Assembly: GCA_965213845.1 (NCBI GenBank)
Contig: CBDCAI010000003.1
Span: 372,001-436,000, forward strand
Direction of reading: 5' to 3'
DNA from: JBBROS01 sp965213845
GTDB lineage: Bacteria; Pseudomonadota; Alphaproteobacteria; Acetobacterales; Acetobacteraceae
Length of the DNA: 64,000 nucleotides
The position numbers and the translations under genes were made by a program. The notes under the pieces are model-generated. The model made no database searches. It was not told the origin of the DNA and saw only the letters and a list, made by a program, of their open reading frames with translations. Each line of letters begins with the position of its first letter. The first letter of the stretch is position 1. This document shows positions 23,729 to 34,416 of this stretch, one piece after another.

Positions 23729-25256
23729 GCATGCCTTCCTGCACCACCGCCGGGATCAGCCGGTCCAACACCTTCGCCGAGCACAGCACGCCCGGAAGCC
23801 CCGCCCCGGGATGCGTCCCCGCACCAACCAGGTACAACCCCTCGATATCCTCGCTCCGGTTGTGCGGCCGGAACCACGCGCTTTGGGTCAGCACCGGCTC
23901 CATCCCGAAGGCGGCGCCCCGAAACGACGACAGCCGGTCCTGGAAATCGAGCGGCGTCATCATCCGCGAGCTCACCACCGCATCCTCCAGCCCCGGCATG
24001 ATGCTGTCGGACAAGGCCGCGGCGATCCGTCTGCGATACGGCTCGGCAGCCGCCGCCCAGTCCGTGCCGCCCGCCAGATGCGGCACCGGCGACAGCACGT
24101 AGAACGCGTCCTGACCCGGCGGCGCCAGGCTCGGGTCCGTCGCCGTCGGCCGGTGCAGATACAACGAGAAGTCGTCCGCCAGGTGGTGGCGGCGGAACAC
24201 GTCCCGCAGCAGGCCGCGGTAGCGCGGGCCCAGCAATATCGTGTGGTGCGCCACGTCCTCGTAACGGCGGCGCGTGCCGAAATACCACACGAACAGCGAC
24301 ATGGAGTAGCGCGCCCGCTCGATCTTGCGGTCGGTCCAGCGCCGCCGGTGCTCCGGCGCGACCAGGTGGCGATACGTCCAGGCGCTGTCGGCGTTCGACA
24401 CGACGACATCCGCCGCGATCCCCGCGCCATCCGCCATCCGCACGCCGCGCGCCCGCGCCCGCTCCACCACGATCTCCGCCACCGCGGCATTCAACCGCAC
24501 CGTGCCGCCCTGGCCCTCGATCAGCCCGACCAGGCCCTGCACCAGGCGCCCCGTGCCGCCCATGGCGAAGTGGACGCCGCCCTTGCGCTCCAGGAAGGCG
24601 ATCAGCGCGTAGATGGCGCTGGCCGCGAAGGGGTCGCCGCCCACCAGAAGCGGGTGGAAGCTGAACACGGTGCGCAGCCGCTCGTCCTTGATGTGCCGGG
24701 CAACGAGGGAGTGCACGCTCCGCAGGCCGCCGAGCCGCAGCAGGTCGGGCGCCACCCGCACCATGTCCGTCCAGCGGCTGAACGGCACGTCGCCCAGCTG
24801 CTCGAACCCCACGCGGTAGATCGCCTGGCTGGCCGCCATGAACCGCTCGTAGCCGGCGACGTCGCCGGGGCTGAAGCGGGCCACCTCGGCGCGCATGCGG
24901 TCGGCGTCGCCGCTGTATTCGAAGGCGCTGCCGTCGGCGAAGCGGATCCGGTAGAACGGGTCGATCGGGCGCAGGTCCACGTCGTCGGCCATGCGCCGGC
25001 CGCACAACGCCCACAGCTCCTCGAACAGATGCGGCGCGGTGACGATGGTGGGGCCCGCATCGAAGGTGAACCCGTCCTGCCGGAACACGCTGGCCCGGCC
25101 CCCCGCCTGGTCCAGCCGTTCCAGCACCGTCACGCGATAGCCGCGCGCGCCCAGCCGCACCGCCGCCGCCAGCCCGCCGAATCCGGAGCCGATCACTACC
25201 GCATGCGGGCGGCGGTCGAGCGCGGCAGGCAGCAGCCCGGATGTCAGCGTATCCAT
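23721..25256 (-). CDS. crtI: Phytoene desaturase
   Basis: A 511-residue FAD-dependent desaturase converting phytoene to neurosporene/lycopene. The dinucleotide motif AVVIGSGFGGLAAAVRLGARG is at about residues 19-39, DAGPTIVTAPHLFEELW near 66 and the C-terminal LYLVGAGTHPGAGLPGVLCSAK near 475. Two TGT-N12-ACA sites lie at its 5' end, one across the start codon. It is the first gene of a crtI-crtB pair read toward crtDC. Confidence 0.96.
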   Translation of the reverse strand: MDTLTSGLLPAALDRRPHAVVIGSGFGGLAAAVRLGARGYRVTVLERLDQAGGRASVFRQDGFTFDAGPTIVTAPHLFEELWALCGRRMADDVDLRPIDPFYRIRFADGSAFEYSGDADRMRAEVARFSPGDVAGYERFMAASQAIYRVGFEQLGDVPFSRWTDMVRVAPDLLRLGGLRSVHSLVARHIKDERLRTVFSFHPLLVGGDPFAASAIYALIAFLERKGGVHFAMGGTGRLVQGLVGLIEGQGGTVRLNAAVAEIVVERARARGVRMADGAGIAADVVVSNADSAWTYRHLVAPEHRRRWTDRKIERARYSMSLFVWYFGTRRRYEDVAHHTILLGPRYRGLLRDVFRRHHLADDFSLYLHRPTATDPSLAPPGQDAFYVLSPVPHLAGGTDWAAAAEPYRRRIAAALSDSIMPGLEDAVVSSRMMTPLDFQDRLSSFRGAAFGMEPVLTQSAWFRPHNRSEDIEGLYLVGAGTHPGAGLPGVLCSAKVLDRLIPAVVQEGMHG

Positions 25257-25259
25257 ACA
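25242..25259. promoter_or_regulatory. CrtJ/PpsR-type operator (crtI, site overlapping start codon)
   Basis: TGTCAGCGTATCCATACA matches TGT-N12-ACA and includes the crtI start codon (complement of CAT). With the site at 25267 it forms a pair with a 25-bp repeat and a 7-bp gap. Confidence 0.65.
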
Positions 25260-25266
25260 CCTTCAA

Positions 25267-25284
25267 TGTAAGCCGAAATGGACA
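25267..25284. promoter_or_regulatory. CrtJ/PpsR-type operator (crtI promoter)
   Basis: TGTAAGCCGAAATGGACA matches TGT-N12-ACA, 10 bp upstream of the crtI start, in the 94-bp gap to the divergent enolase-superfamily gene. Confidence 0.7.
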
Positions 25285-25350
25285 CTTCTTGCCAAGCTGG
25301 ATTTTCCCCGGCGCTATCCTGGTCGGAGTGCCGCTGCTATCCCCGTCGCC

Positions 25351-26499
25351 ATGTCGCTCGCGCTGGCCCAGATCACCGTCCACCTGCTGCGCGCCCCGGT
25401 GCAGCGCGCCATGCGCACCGCCTTCGGCGTGTTGCACAGCCGTCCCTCCCTCCTGATCCGCCTCGAGGGCCGGGACGGCGCGGTCGGCTGGGGCGAGGCC
25501 TACTGCAACAACCCCCCGGGCGCCGGCGAGCACCGGGCCACCCTGCTGCGGGCGGTGTTCCTGCCGCTGATCGCCGGGCATGACTTCGCCGACCCCGCCG
25601 CCCTCTACCACCACCTCACCCAGCGCACCCGCGTCCTGGCCCTGCAGTGCGGCGAGCCCGGCCCCTTCGCCCAATGCATCGCCGGCATCGACATCGCCGC
25701 CTGGGACCTGGTGGCCCGCCGTGCCGGCCAGACCCTCCGCGTGGCCCTGGGCGGGGCGGACACTCCCAGCATCCCCGCCTACCTGAGCGGGCTGGACCCG
25801 GACGGCCCGGAGCGCCTGGCCCAGGCCGGGTGGGACCAGGGCCACCGCGCGTTCAAGCTGAAGCTCGGCTTCGGCCGCGCCCTCGACCTCCGCAACGCCG
25901 AGGCCATGCGGTCGGCCCTCGGCCCCGGCGTACCCATCGCCATGGACGCGAACCAGGTCTGGAACGAGGCGGAAACCCTCGAGATGGCCGCCCGCCTCGC
26001 CCCCTTCGCGCCCGAATGGCTGGAGGAGCCGCTGCCGGCCGACACACCGCTGCCCGTGTGGCGCAGCCTGGCCGCCGCCTGCCCGCTGCCCTTGGCGGCC
26101 GGCGAGAACCTGCGCGGCGCCGCCGCCTTCGACGAAGCCATCGCCAGCGGCGCCTTTGCCGTGCTGCAGCCAGACCCCGTGAAATGGGGCGGCCTGACCG
26201 CGCTGGCCCCGCTGGCCCGCAGCATCGGCGCGGCGGGCCTGCGTTTCTGCCCGCACTACCTGGGCGGCGGCCTGGGCCTGGTGGCCGCAGCCCAGCTGGC
26301 CGCCGCCGCGGGCGGCCCCGGCACGATGCTGGAGCTCGACGAGAACGAGAACCCGCTGCGGACCCTGCTCGCCACCCCCTTCCCCGCCATCCGGGACGGC
26401 CACATGCTGCTGCCCGACACGCCGGGGCTCGGCGTCGTCCCGGACCTGGTGGCGTGCCGGCCCTATTCCGTGGTGGAATGGTCGGAACGTCTGGAATAG
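25351..26499 (+). CDS. Mandelate racemase/muconate lactonizing enzyme family protein
   Basis: A 382-residue enolase-superfamily enzyme that abstracts the alpha-proton of a carboxylate. The catalytic lysine pair KLKLGFG is near residue 170, the metal ligands follow as MDANQVW (Asp, about 199), LEEPLPAD (Glu, about 224) and AAGENLRG (Glu, about 250), and DPVKWGGLTAL supplies the opposite-face lysine. The capping domain has AMRTAFGVLHSRPSLLIRLE. Substrate not predictable from sequence. It precedes, by 20 bp, a tripartite carboxylate transporter, so it probably acts on the imported acid or sugar acid. Confidence 0.88.
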   Translation: MSLALAQITVHLLRAPVQRAMRTAFGVLHSRPSLLIRLEGRDGAVGWGEAYCNNPPGAGEHRATLLRAVFLPLIAGHDFADPAALYHHLTQRTRVLALQCGEPGPFAQCIAGIDIAAWDLVARRAGQTLRVALGGADTPSIPAYLSGLDPDGPERLAQAGWDQGHRAFKLKLGFGRALDLRNAEAMRSALGPGVPIAMDANQVWNEAETLEMAARLAPFAPEWLEEPLPADTPLPVWRSLAAACPLPLAAGENLRGAAAFDEAIASGAFAVLQPDPVKWGGLTALAPLARSIGAAGLRFCPHYLGGGLGLVAAAQLAAAAGGPGTMLELDENENPLRTLLATPFPAIRDGHMLLPDTPGLGVVPDLVACRPYSVVEWSERLE

Positions 26500-26519
26500 G
26501 CGGCGGAGGAACCCCGGGA

Positions 26520-27515
26520 ATGCCCACCCTGTCACGCCGCCTGCTGCTGGCGCTCCCGTTCGCCGCCGGTCTCGCCCGCGCCCAGACAGCCCGCGCCCAG
26601 ACAGCCCGCGCCCAGACCGCCTACCCCACGCGCCCCATCCGCCTCGTCGTGCCGTTCCCCGCCGGCGGCCCCACGGACCTCGCCGGCCGCATCATCGCGC
26701 CCGACCTCGGCGCCGCGCTGGGCCAGACCATCGTCGTGGACAACCGCGGCGGGGCCGGCGGCAACATCGCCGCCGCCGACGTCGCCCGCGCGGCCCCCGA
26801 CGGCTACACCCTGCTGCTCGCCACCACCGGCACCAACGCCATCAACGCGGCCTTGTACAAGCACCTGGCCTACGACCACCTGCGCGACTTCCGCGCCGTC
26901 GCCCTGTTTGCCAGCGCGCCCAACCTGGTGCTGGTCCACCCCTCCGTGCCCGCCACCTCCATGGCCGATTTCATCGCCCTGGCGCGCAAGAACCCCGGCC
27001 AGATCAAGGTCGCCATCGCCGGGTTCGGCACCACCCCGCACATGACGGCCGAGCTGCTGCGGGTCAGCGCCGGCATCGACCTCGGCCTCGTGCCCTACAA
27101 GGGCGGCGGCCAGGCCATGACGGACCTGATCGGCGGCCACGTCACCTGCATGATCGACAACGTGCCCACCGCCCTGCCCCATATCCGCGGCGGCGCCATC
27201 CGCGCCCTCGGCGTCTCCAGCCTGCAGCCCAGCCCCGTGCTGCCCGACGTCCCCGCCATCGCCGACACCCTGCCGGGCTTCGAGTCGCTCGCCTGGTGGG
27301 GCCTCGCGGCGCCCCGCGCCACGCCCGACGCCGTGGTCGCCCGCCTCTCGCACGAGGTGGACGTCCTGCTCGCCACCGACCGCATCCGCGCCCGCTATGC
27401 CGACCTGGGCGCCGAGGCCCGCCCGCTGTCGCCCGCAGCCTTCGACGCGCTGATGGCGGCCGAGACCGCCAAATGGGCCGGGATCGTCGCCAAGACCGGC
27501 GCCCATCTCGAATGA
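26520..27515 (+). CDS. Tripartite tricarboxylate transporter substrate-binding protein (TctC/Bug)
   Basis: A 331-residue periplasmic Bug-family receptor. After a signal peptide (SRRLLLALPFAAGLARA) comes YPTRPIRLVVPFPAGGPTDLAGR, the family hallmark, then GQTIVVDNRGGAGGNIAAADVARAAPDGYTLL and IKVAIAGFGTTPHMTAELL. It captures an anionic ligand for TctAB. The cleavage region is odd: ARAQT is repeated three times in a row (15-bp DNA repeat), giving several AxA signal peptidase sites. Its stop overlaps the tctB start (ATGA). Confidence 0.92.
   Translation: MPTLSRRLLLALPFAAGLARAQTARAQTARAQTAYPTRPIRLVVPFPAGGPTDLAGRIIAPDLGAALGQTIVVDNRGGAGGNIAAADVARAAPDGYTLLLATTGTNAINAALYKHLAYDHLRDFRAVALFASAPNLVLVHPSVPATSMADFIALARKNPGQIKVAIAGFGTTPHMTAELLRVSAGIDLGLVPYKGGGQAMTDLIGGHVTCMIDNVPTALPHIRGGAIRALGVSSLQPSPVLPDVPAIADTLPGFESLAWWGLAAPRATPDAVVARLSHEVDVLLATDRIRARYADLGAEARPLSPAAFDALMAAETAKWAGIVAKTGAHLE
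26574..26618 (+). repeat. 15-bp tandem repeat in a signal-peptide cleavage region
   Basis: GCCCGCGCCCAGACA occurs three times head to tail (last base of copy 3 differs), encoding ARAQT three times at the predicted signal peptidase site of the TctC protein. Confidence 0.9.
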
Positions 27516-27985
27516 GGGCCGTGCTGGGCACCGTCAAGCGCCACCAGGACCGGTTCGCCGGCGCGTTCGTCGGCACCATCGGCCTGCTGACGGCCGGCGT
27601 CTCGGCCACCTATCCCGTCGGCACGCTCCGCGCCATGGGCCCCGGCTTCTTCCCGCTGCTCCTCGGCGTCGTGCTGGCCGGTGTGGGCGGCATGATCGCC
27701 CTCGCCGGGCCCTCGATCGAGGCCGACCCGCACGACGCCGAGGGCCTCGACCATCCGGAGCCGCGCGGCTGGCTGTGCATCATCGGCGGCATCGCCACCT
27801 TCCTGCTGCTGGCCGAGCGCGCGGGCATGCTGCCGGCCACCTTCGCCTGCGTGTTCATCGCCGCCATGGGCGACCGCACCGCCACCTGGCGCGGCTCCTT
27901 CGTGCTGGCCGCCTGCATCTCCGTCGCCGGCGTGCTGCTGTTCCATTACGGACTCAAGATCCAGCTGCCCCCGGTGAACTGGTGA
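27512..27985 (+). CDS. Tripartite tricarboxylate transporter small membrane subunit TctB
   Basis: A 157-residue protein with four hydrophobic segments (AGAFVGTIGLLTAGVSA; GFFPLLLGVVLAGVGGMIALAG; WLCIIGGIATFLLLAERAG; FVLAACISVAGVLLFHYGL), the TctB layout, with the conserved MGPGFFPLLLG. The small subunit pairs with TctA in the inner membrane. Start overlaps tctC stop; tctA follows 7 bp after. Confidence 0.88.
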   Translation: MRAVLGTVKRHQDRFAGAFVGTIGLLTAGVSATYPVGTLRAMGPGFFPLLLGVVLAGVGGMIALAGPSIEADPHDAEGLDHPEPRGWLCIIGGIATFLLLAERAGMLPATFACVFIAAMGDRTATWRGSFVLAACISVAGVLLFHYGLKIQLPPVNW

Positions 27986-27992
27986 ACCCCCC

Positions 27993-29528
27993 ATGACCGG
28001 CAGCGCGCTCGCCGACCTCTGGCACGGCTTCGGCGTGGCGCTGCTGCCGCAGAACTTCGGCGCCTGCCTGCTGGGCGTGCTGCTGGGCAACATCGTCGGC
28101 GTCCTGCCCGGCATGGGCGTCATGGCCGCGATCAGCATCCTGCTGCCGCTCACCTTCGCCATGCCGCCCGTCGCCGCCATCCTGATGCTGTCCGGCATCT
28201 ACTACGGCGCGCAGTACGGCGGCGCCATCTGCTCCATCCTGCTCAACCTGCCCTGCCACCCGCCTCACGCCGTCACCTGCCTCGACGGCTATCCCATGAC
28301 GCTGCAGGGCCGGGGCGGCGTGGCGCTCGGCATCACCATCCTCGGCTCGTTCGTCGGCGCATCGTTCGGCATCACGGAGATGATCTTCTTCGCCCCCGTC
28401 CTGGTGCGGGTGGCGCTGAAATTCGGCCCCGCCGAGATCTGCTCGCTCATGCTGCTCGGCCTGCTCGCCGGGTCCACCCTGGCCCGCGGCTCCGCCCTGA
28501 AGGGCATCGCCATGACCACGCTGGGCCTGATCCTCGGCATGGTCGGCACCGACATCAACACCGCCTTCGAGCGCTTCACCTTCGGCATCCCGGACCTCGC
28601 CGACGGGGTGGAGATCGTGGCGCTCGCCCTCGGCCTGTTCGGCATCGCCGAGTTCCTGAAGTCGGTGAACCGCATCAAGCCCCAGCAGACGCGCATGCGG
28701 CTCGGCTGGCGCGACATGGCGCCCAGCCGCGCCGACCTGCGCCAGGCCGCCTTCCCCATCATGCGCGGCACGCTGATCGGCAGCCTGTGCGCCCTCATCC
28801 CCGGCACCGGGCCCACCATCGCCTCGTTCGTCTCCTACGCCGCCGAAAAGAAGATCTCCCGCACCCCCGAACGCTTCGGCCGCGGCGCGATCGAGGGCGT
28901 CGCCGCCCCCGAGGCCTCCACCCACTCCTCCGTGCAGGGCGACTTCATCCCGACCATGAGCCTCGGCATCCCCGGCGACAGCGTCATGGCGCTGCTGCTG
29001 GCCGCACTCACCATCCAGGGCATCACGCCCGGGCCGCAGCTGATCAGCCAGCACCCCGACATCTTCTGGGGCCTGATCGCCAGCTTCTGGGTGGGCAACA
29101 TCCTGCTGGTGCTGCTGAACGTGCCGCTGATCGGGGTCTGGGTGAAGCTGCTGTCGATCCCCTACAAGTACCTCTATCCCAGCGCGCTGTTCTTCGTCTG
29201 CATCGGCGTCTACAGCACCAACAACAGCCTGTTCCAGGTCGGCGAGGCCCTGGCCATCGGCATCGGCGGCTACGTGCTGCTGCTGCTCGGCTTCCACCCG
29301 GCCCCCGTGCTGCTCGGCTTCGTGCTCGGGCCGCGGTTCGAGGAGAACTTCCGCCGGGCCCTGCTGCTCAGCCAGGGCGACCTCGCCGTCTTCGTCCAGC
29401 GCCCGATCAGCGCCGCCTTCCTGGCCGTCGCGCTAACCCTCGTGCTGGGCCAGGTCTACCTGCGCTGGCGCCGCCGCCGGCATCCCTCCGTGCGCACCGA
29501 GGCACCCGCCCCGACCGCGATCGAATGA
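27993..29528 (+). CDS. Tripartite tricarboxylate transporter permease TctA
   Basis: A 511-residue membrane permease. TctA hallmarks are LGNIVGVLPGMGVMAAISILLP, SGIYYGAQYGGAICSILLNLPCHP (about residue 70) and the repeat-related GTLIGSLCALIPGTGPTIASFVSYAAEKK (about 255), then VAAPEASTHSSVQGDFIPTMSLGIPGDSVMALLLAAL. Uses the ion gradient to import the ligand bound by TctC. Its stop overlaps the DUF2141 gene start. Confidence 0.94.
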   Translation: MTGSALADLWHGFGVALLPQNFGACLLGVLLGNIVGVLPGMGVMAAISILLPLTFAMPPVAAILMLSGIYYGAQYGGAICSILLNLPCHPPHAVTCLDGYPMTLQGRGGVALGITILGSFVGASFGITEMIFFAPVLVRVALKFGPAEICSLMLLGLLAGSTLARGSALKGIAMTTLGLILGMVGTDINTAFERFTFGIPDLADGVEIVALALGLFGIAEFLKSVNRIKPQQTRMRLGWRDMAPSRADLRQAAFPIMRGTLIGSLCALIPGTGPTIASFVSYAAEKKISRTPERFGRGAIEGVAAPEASTHSSVQGDFIPTMSLGIPGDSVMALLLAALTIQGITPGPQLISQHPDIFWGLIASFWVGNILLVLLNVPLIGVWVKLLSIPYKYLYPSALFFVCIGVYSTNNSLFQVGEALAIGIGGYVLLLLGFHPAPVLLGFVLGPRFEENFRRALLLSQGDLAVFVQRPISAAFLAVALTLVLGQVYLRWRRRRHPSVRTEAPAPTAIE

Positions 29529-29938
29529 AGGCGGCGCTGCTCATGGCCGCCCTGTCGCTGGCGCCCGGCGCCCGGGCCGCCACCGTCGAGGTCACGGTCG
29601 CCGGCGTCCGAAACGGTCTGGGCGAGGTGCGCGTCGCCATCTGCACCGAGGACGAGTTCCTGCAGCCGACCTGCACCCATATCGGCCAGGCCCCGGCGCG
29701 CGACGGCGACGTCGTCGTCCGCATCGAGGGCGTGCCGCCCGGCACCTGGGCCGCCCAGGCCTTCCACGACGAAGACCGCGATGGCAAGATCGGCCGCAAC
29801 CTGCTCGGCATCCCCACCGAGGGGCTGGGCTTCAGCAACGACGCCCGTTTCCGCTTCGGTCCCCCATCCTTCGCCGACGCCGCCTTCCAGCTCGGCTCGG
29901 CAGGGGGCCGCATCCGCTTCTCCCTCCGCTACTTCTGA
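29525..29938 (+). CDS. DUF2141 domain-containing exported protein
   Basis: A 137-residue secreted protein with a short signal peptide (ALLMAALSLAPGARA) and the DUF2141 core: VRNGLGEVRVAICTEDEFL, GTWAAQAFHDEDRDGKIGRNLLGIPTEGLGFSND, and a C-terminal ending in FSLRYF. The domain is a small beta-sandwich of unknown function; the DxDxDG-like DEDRDGKIGRN could bind calcium. ATG overlaps the tctA stop, so it is coupled to the transporter genes. Confidence 0.85.
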   Translation: MKAALLMAALSLAPGARAATVEVTVAGVRNGLGEVRVAICTEDEFLQPTCTHIGQAPARDGDVVVRIEGVPPGTWAAQAFHDEDRDGKIGRNLLGIPTEGLGFSNDARFRFGPPSFADAAFQLGSAGGRIRFSLRYF

Positions 29939-29949
29939 GGACCTTCCGC

Positions 29950-30285
29950 ATGGGCGCCGCCCTTCCGTCCGACCCCGCCCCGTATTTCGAGGCGCACCTC
30001 TTCGTCTGCACCAACCGCCGCCCGGACGGCCACAAGCGCGGCTCCTGCGCCGCCCGCGGGTCCGAGCACCTGCGCGACTACATGAAGGCCCGCGCCAAGG
30101 AGCTCGGCATCCCCGCCATCCGCATCAACAGCGCCGGCTGCCTCGACCGCTGCGAGCTCGGCCCGTGCCTGGTCGTCTACCCCGAGGGCGTCTGGTACCG
30201 CATCGACACTCCCGCCGACGTCGACCAGGTGCTCCAGCGGCACGTCGTCGATGGCGGCCGGGTCGAGACCCTCATGCTGGACTGA
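29950..30285 (+). CDS. Thioredoxin-like [2Fe-2S] ferredoxin
   Basis: A 111-residue protein. Four cysteines are placed as in thioredoxin-fold 2Fe-2S ferredoxins: FVCTNRRPDGHKRGSCAARG and INSAGCLDRCELGPCLVVYPEGVWY (a fifth cysteine lies in the second motif). Such proteins carry single electrons in the cytoplasm; partners are unknown. It starts 11 bp after the DUF2141 gene behind TGAGGA and is convergent with ccmB. Confidence 0.9.
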   Translation: MGAALPSDPAPYFEAHLFVCTNRRPDGHKRGSCAARGSEHLRDYMKARAKELGIPAIRINSAGCLDRCELGPCLVVYPEGVWYRIDTPADVDQVLQRHVVDGGRVETLMLD

Positions 30286-30296
30286 GCGCCAGGGGC

Positions 30297-30962
30297 TCAG
30301 TCCGCAGCACCCCGCAGGGCGGCCCCGGCAGCCAGCGGGCACAGCGGGATGGCCGCGGCCACGAAGGCGCACAGCAGCAGCAGATGCGGGCGCGGGCTCA
30401 GCCCGGACGCCGCCGCGTCCACCGCCGCCGCGCCGAAGATCAGCACGGGCGTCACCAGCGGCAGCACGAGAAGCGGCAGCAGCACCCCGCCCCGGCGCGC
30501 ACCGACGACGATCGAAGCCCCCAGCGTACCCAGCAGCGACAGCGCCAGCGTGCCCGGCAGCAGCCCGGCCAGCAGCACCGGCACCAGCGGCCCCGGCATC
30601 TGCAGCATGACGGCAACCGGTCCCGCGGCCAGCAGCAGCGGCACGCCCGTGGCCAGCCAATGCGCCAGCGCCTTCACCCCCGCGACCGCCCCCGCCGGCA
30701 GGCCGCCGAGCAGCAGCTGGTCCAAGGACCCATCCTCGTGATCCGCCCCGAACAGCCGGTCGAGCGGAAGCAGCGCCGCCAGCAGCGCACCGACCCAGAC
30801 GATGCCCGGGGCCAGGCGCGCCAGCACCTCCGGCGCCGGCCCGATCGCCAGCGGGAACAACGCGGCCGTCAGCACGAAGAACAGCACCGCGGCCAGGGTG
30901 TCGGCCCCGTGCCGCAGCGACAGCCGAAGCTCCCGCACCAGAAGCGCGAAAGCGATCGTCAC
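30297..30962 (-). CDS. ccmB: Heme exporter permease CcmB
   Basis: A 221-residue six-helix membrane protein of the CcmABCD cytochrome c maturation ABC complex, which releases heme-loaded CcmE. ALLVRELRLSLRHGADTLAAVLFFVL at the N-terminus, GPAPEVLARLAPGIVWVGALLAALLPLDRLFGAD and EDGSLDQLLLGG are CcmB marks. GTG 30962 overlaps the ccmA stop (GTGA). It serves the many c-type hemes of PufC and the cytochrome at 8351. Confidence 0.93.
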   Translation of the reverse strand: MTIAFALLVRELRLSLRHGADTLAAVLFFVLTAALFPLAIGPAPEVLARLAPGIVWVGALLAALLPLDRLFGADHEDGSLDQLLLGGLPAGAVAGVKALAHWLATGVPLLLAAGPVAVMLQMPGPLVPVLLAGLLPGTLALSLLGTLGASIVVGARRGGVLLPLLVLPLVTPVLIFGAAAVDAAASGLSPRPHLLLLCAFVAAAIPLCPLAAGAALRGAAD

Positions 30963-31558
30963 AGCCGGATCTCGGCCGCGTCCGGCAGCGGCAGCGGCAG
31001 GTGCGTCGCGGCGACCACGGCGCCGCCGGCCGCGCGGTGCGCCGCCAGCAGCCCGCCCAGCGCGGCCACGGAAGCGGTGTCCAGCCCCAAAGTCGGCTCG
31101 TCCAGCAGCCACAGTCCGGCGCCCCGCCCCGCCAGCCGCGCCAGCGCCACGCGCCGCCGCTGCCCCGCCGACAGGAAGCGGGCCGGCACGTCCAGCAGCG
31201 CAACCAGCCCCAGCGGCCCCACCCCACGCGCATCGCCCGGCGGGAAAGCCATGTTCTCCCGCACCGTCAGACCGAGCTTCAGCGCGTCGAGATGGCCGAG
31301 ATACGCCAGATCCGCCCCGGGCTCGTCCACCGCCGCCCCGTTCCACGACACCTGCCCCGCCTCCGGCCGCTTCAGCCCGGCGAGCACCCGCAGCAGCGTG
31401 CTCTTGCCCGCCCCGTTCGCGCCCAGCAGCACGGCGGCACCGCCTGCCAGCACCGCCAACCCCACGTCGCGCAGCACCAGGCGCTCGCCGCGGAACACGG
31501 ACAGGCCGGCGGCGACCAGGCCCTGGGAGACGCTTCCGGTGCGCGGCATGGGGTCCAT
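30959..31558 (-). CDS. ccmA: Heme exporter ATP-binding protein CcmA
   Basis: A 199-residue ABC ATPase. Walker A LLGANGAGKSTLL (about residue 43), signature ARFLSAGQRRRVALARL (about 128) and Walker B LWLLDEPTLGLD (about 148) are intact; the short length and MAFP insert fit CcmA. It couples ATP hydrolysis to cytochrome c maturation with CcmB. Divergent from acnA across a 124-bp region with paired palindromes. The start could also be the ATG three codons later. Confidence 0.93.
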   Translation of the reverse strand: MDPMPRTGSVSQGLVAAGLSVFRGERLVLRDVGLAVLAGGAAVLLGANGAGKSTLLRVLAGLKRPEAGQVSWNGAAVDEPGADLAYLGHLDALKLGLTVRENMAFPPGDARGVGPLGLVALLDVPARFLSAGQRRRVALARLAGRGAGLWLLDEPTLGLDTASVAALGGLLAAHRAAGGAVVAATHLPLPLPDAAEIRL

Positions 31559-31568
31559 TTCCGACGGC

Positions 31569-31609
31569 GTGGCGGGACGCCACCGTCACCTCTGTGGCGT
31601 GGACGCCAC
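31569..31609. promoter_or_regulatory. Two palindromes in direct repeat between ccmA and acnA
   Basis: GTGGCG-GGA-CGCCAC (31569-31583) and GTGGCGT-GG-ACGCCAC (31594-31609) are inverted repeats lying 25 bp apart in direct repeat, each followed by a variant of CGTACCTCT. They sit in the only intergenic space for the divergent ccmAB and acnA promoters and look like operator sites for an unidentified dimeric regulator. Confidence 0.55.
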
Positions 31610-31682
31610 CGTACCTCTATGGTCTAAGCCACGCACCGGCAAGGCCACGCGCCCCCACGACAGCAGCAAAGGTTCGCCATCG

Positions 31683-34379
<2,697 letters not shown>

Positions 34380-34383
34380 CGGC

Positions 34384-34412
34384 CCGGCCGCCTCCTTCTA
34401 CGGAGGGGCCGG
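34384..34412 (+). terminator. Hairpin between acnA and the FUSC gene
   Basis: CCGGCC-G-CCTCC pairs with GGAGG-GGCCGG across a 6-nt loop (11 bp with one bulged G), directly after the acnA stop and ending 4 bases before the next ATG. It has no T-run; it may act as a partial terminator or mask the next ribosome site. Confidence 0.45.
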
Positions 34413-34416
34413 ACCG

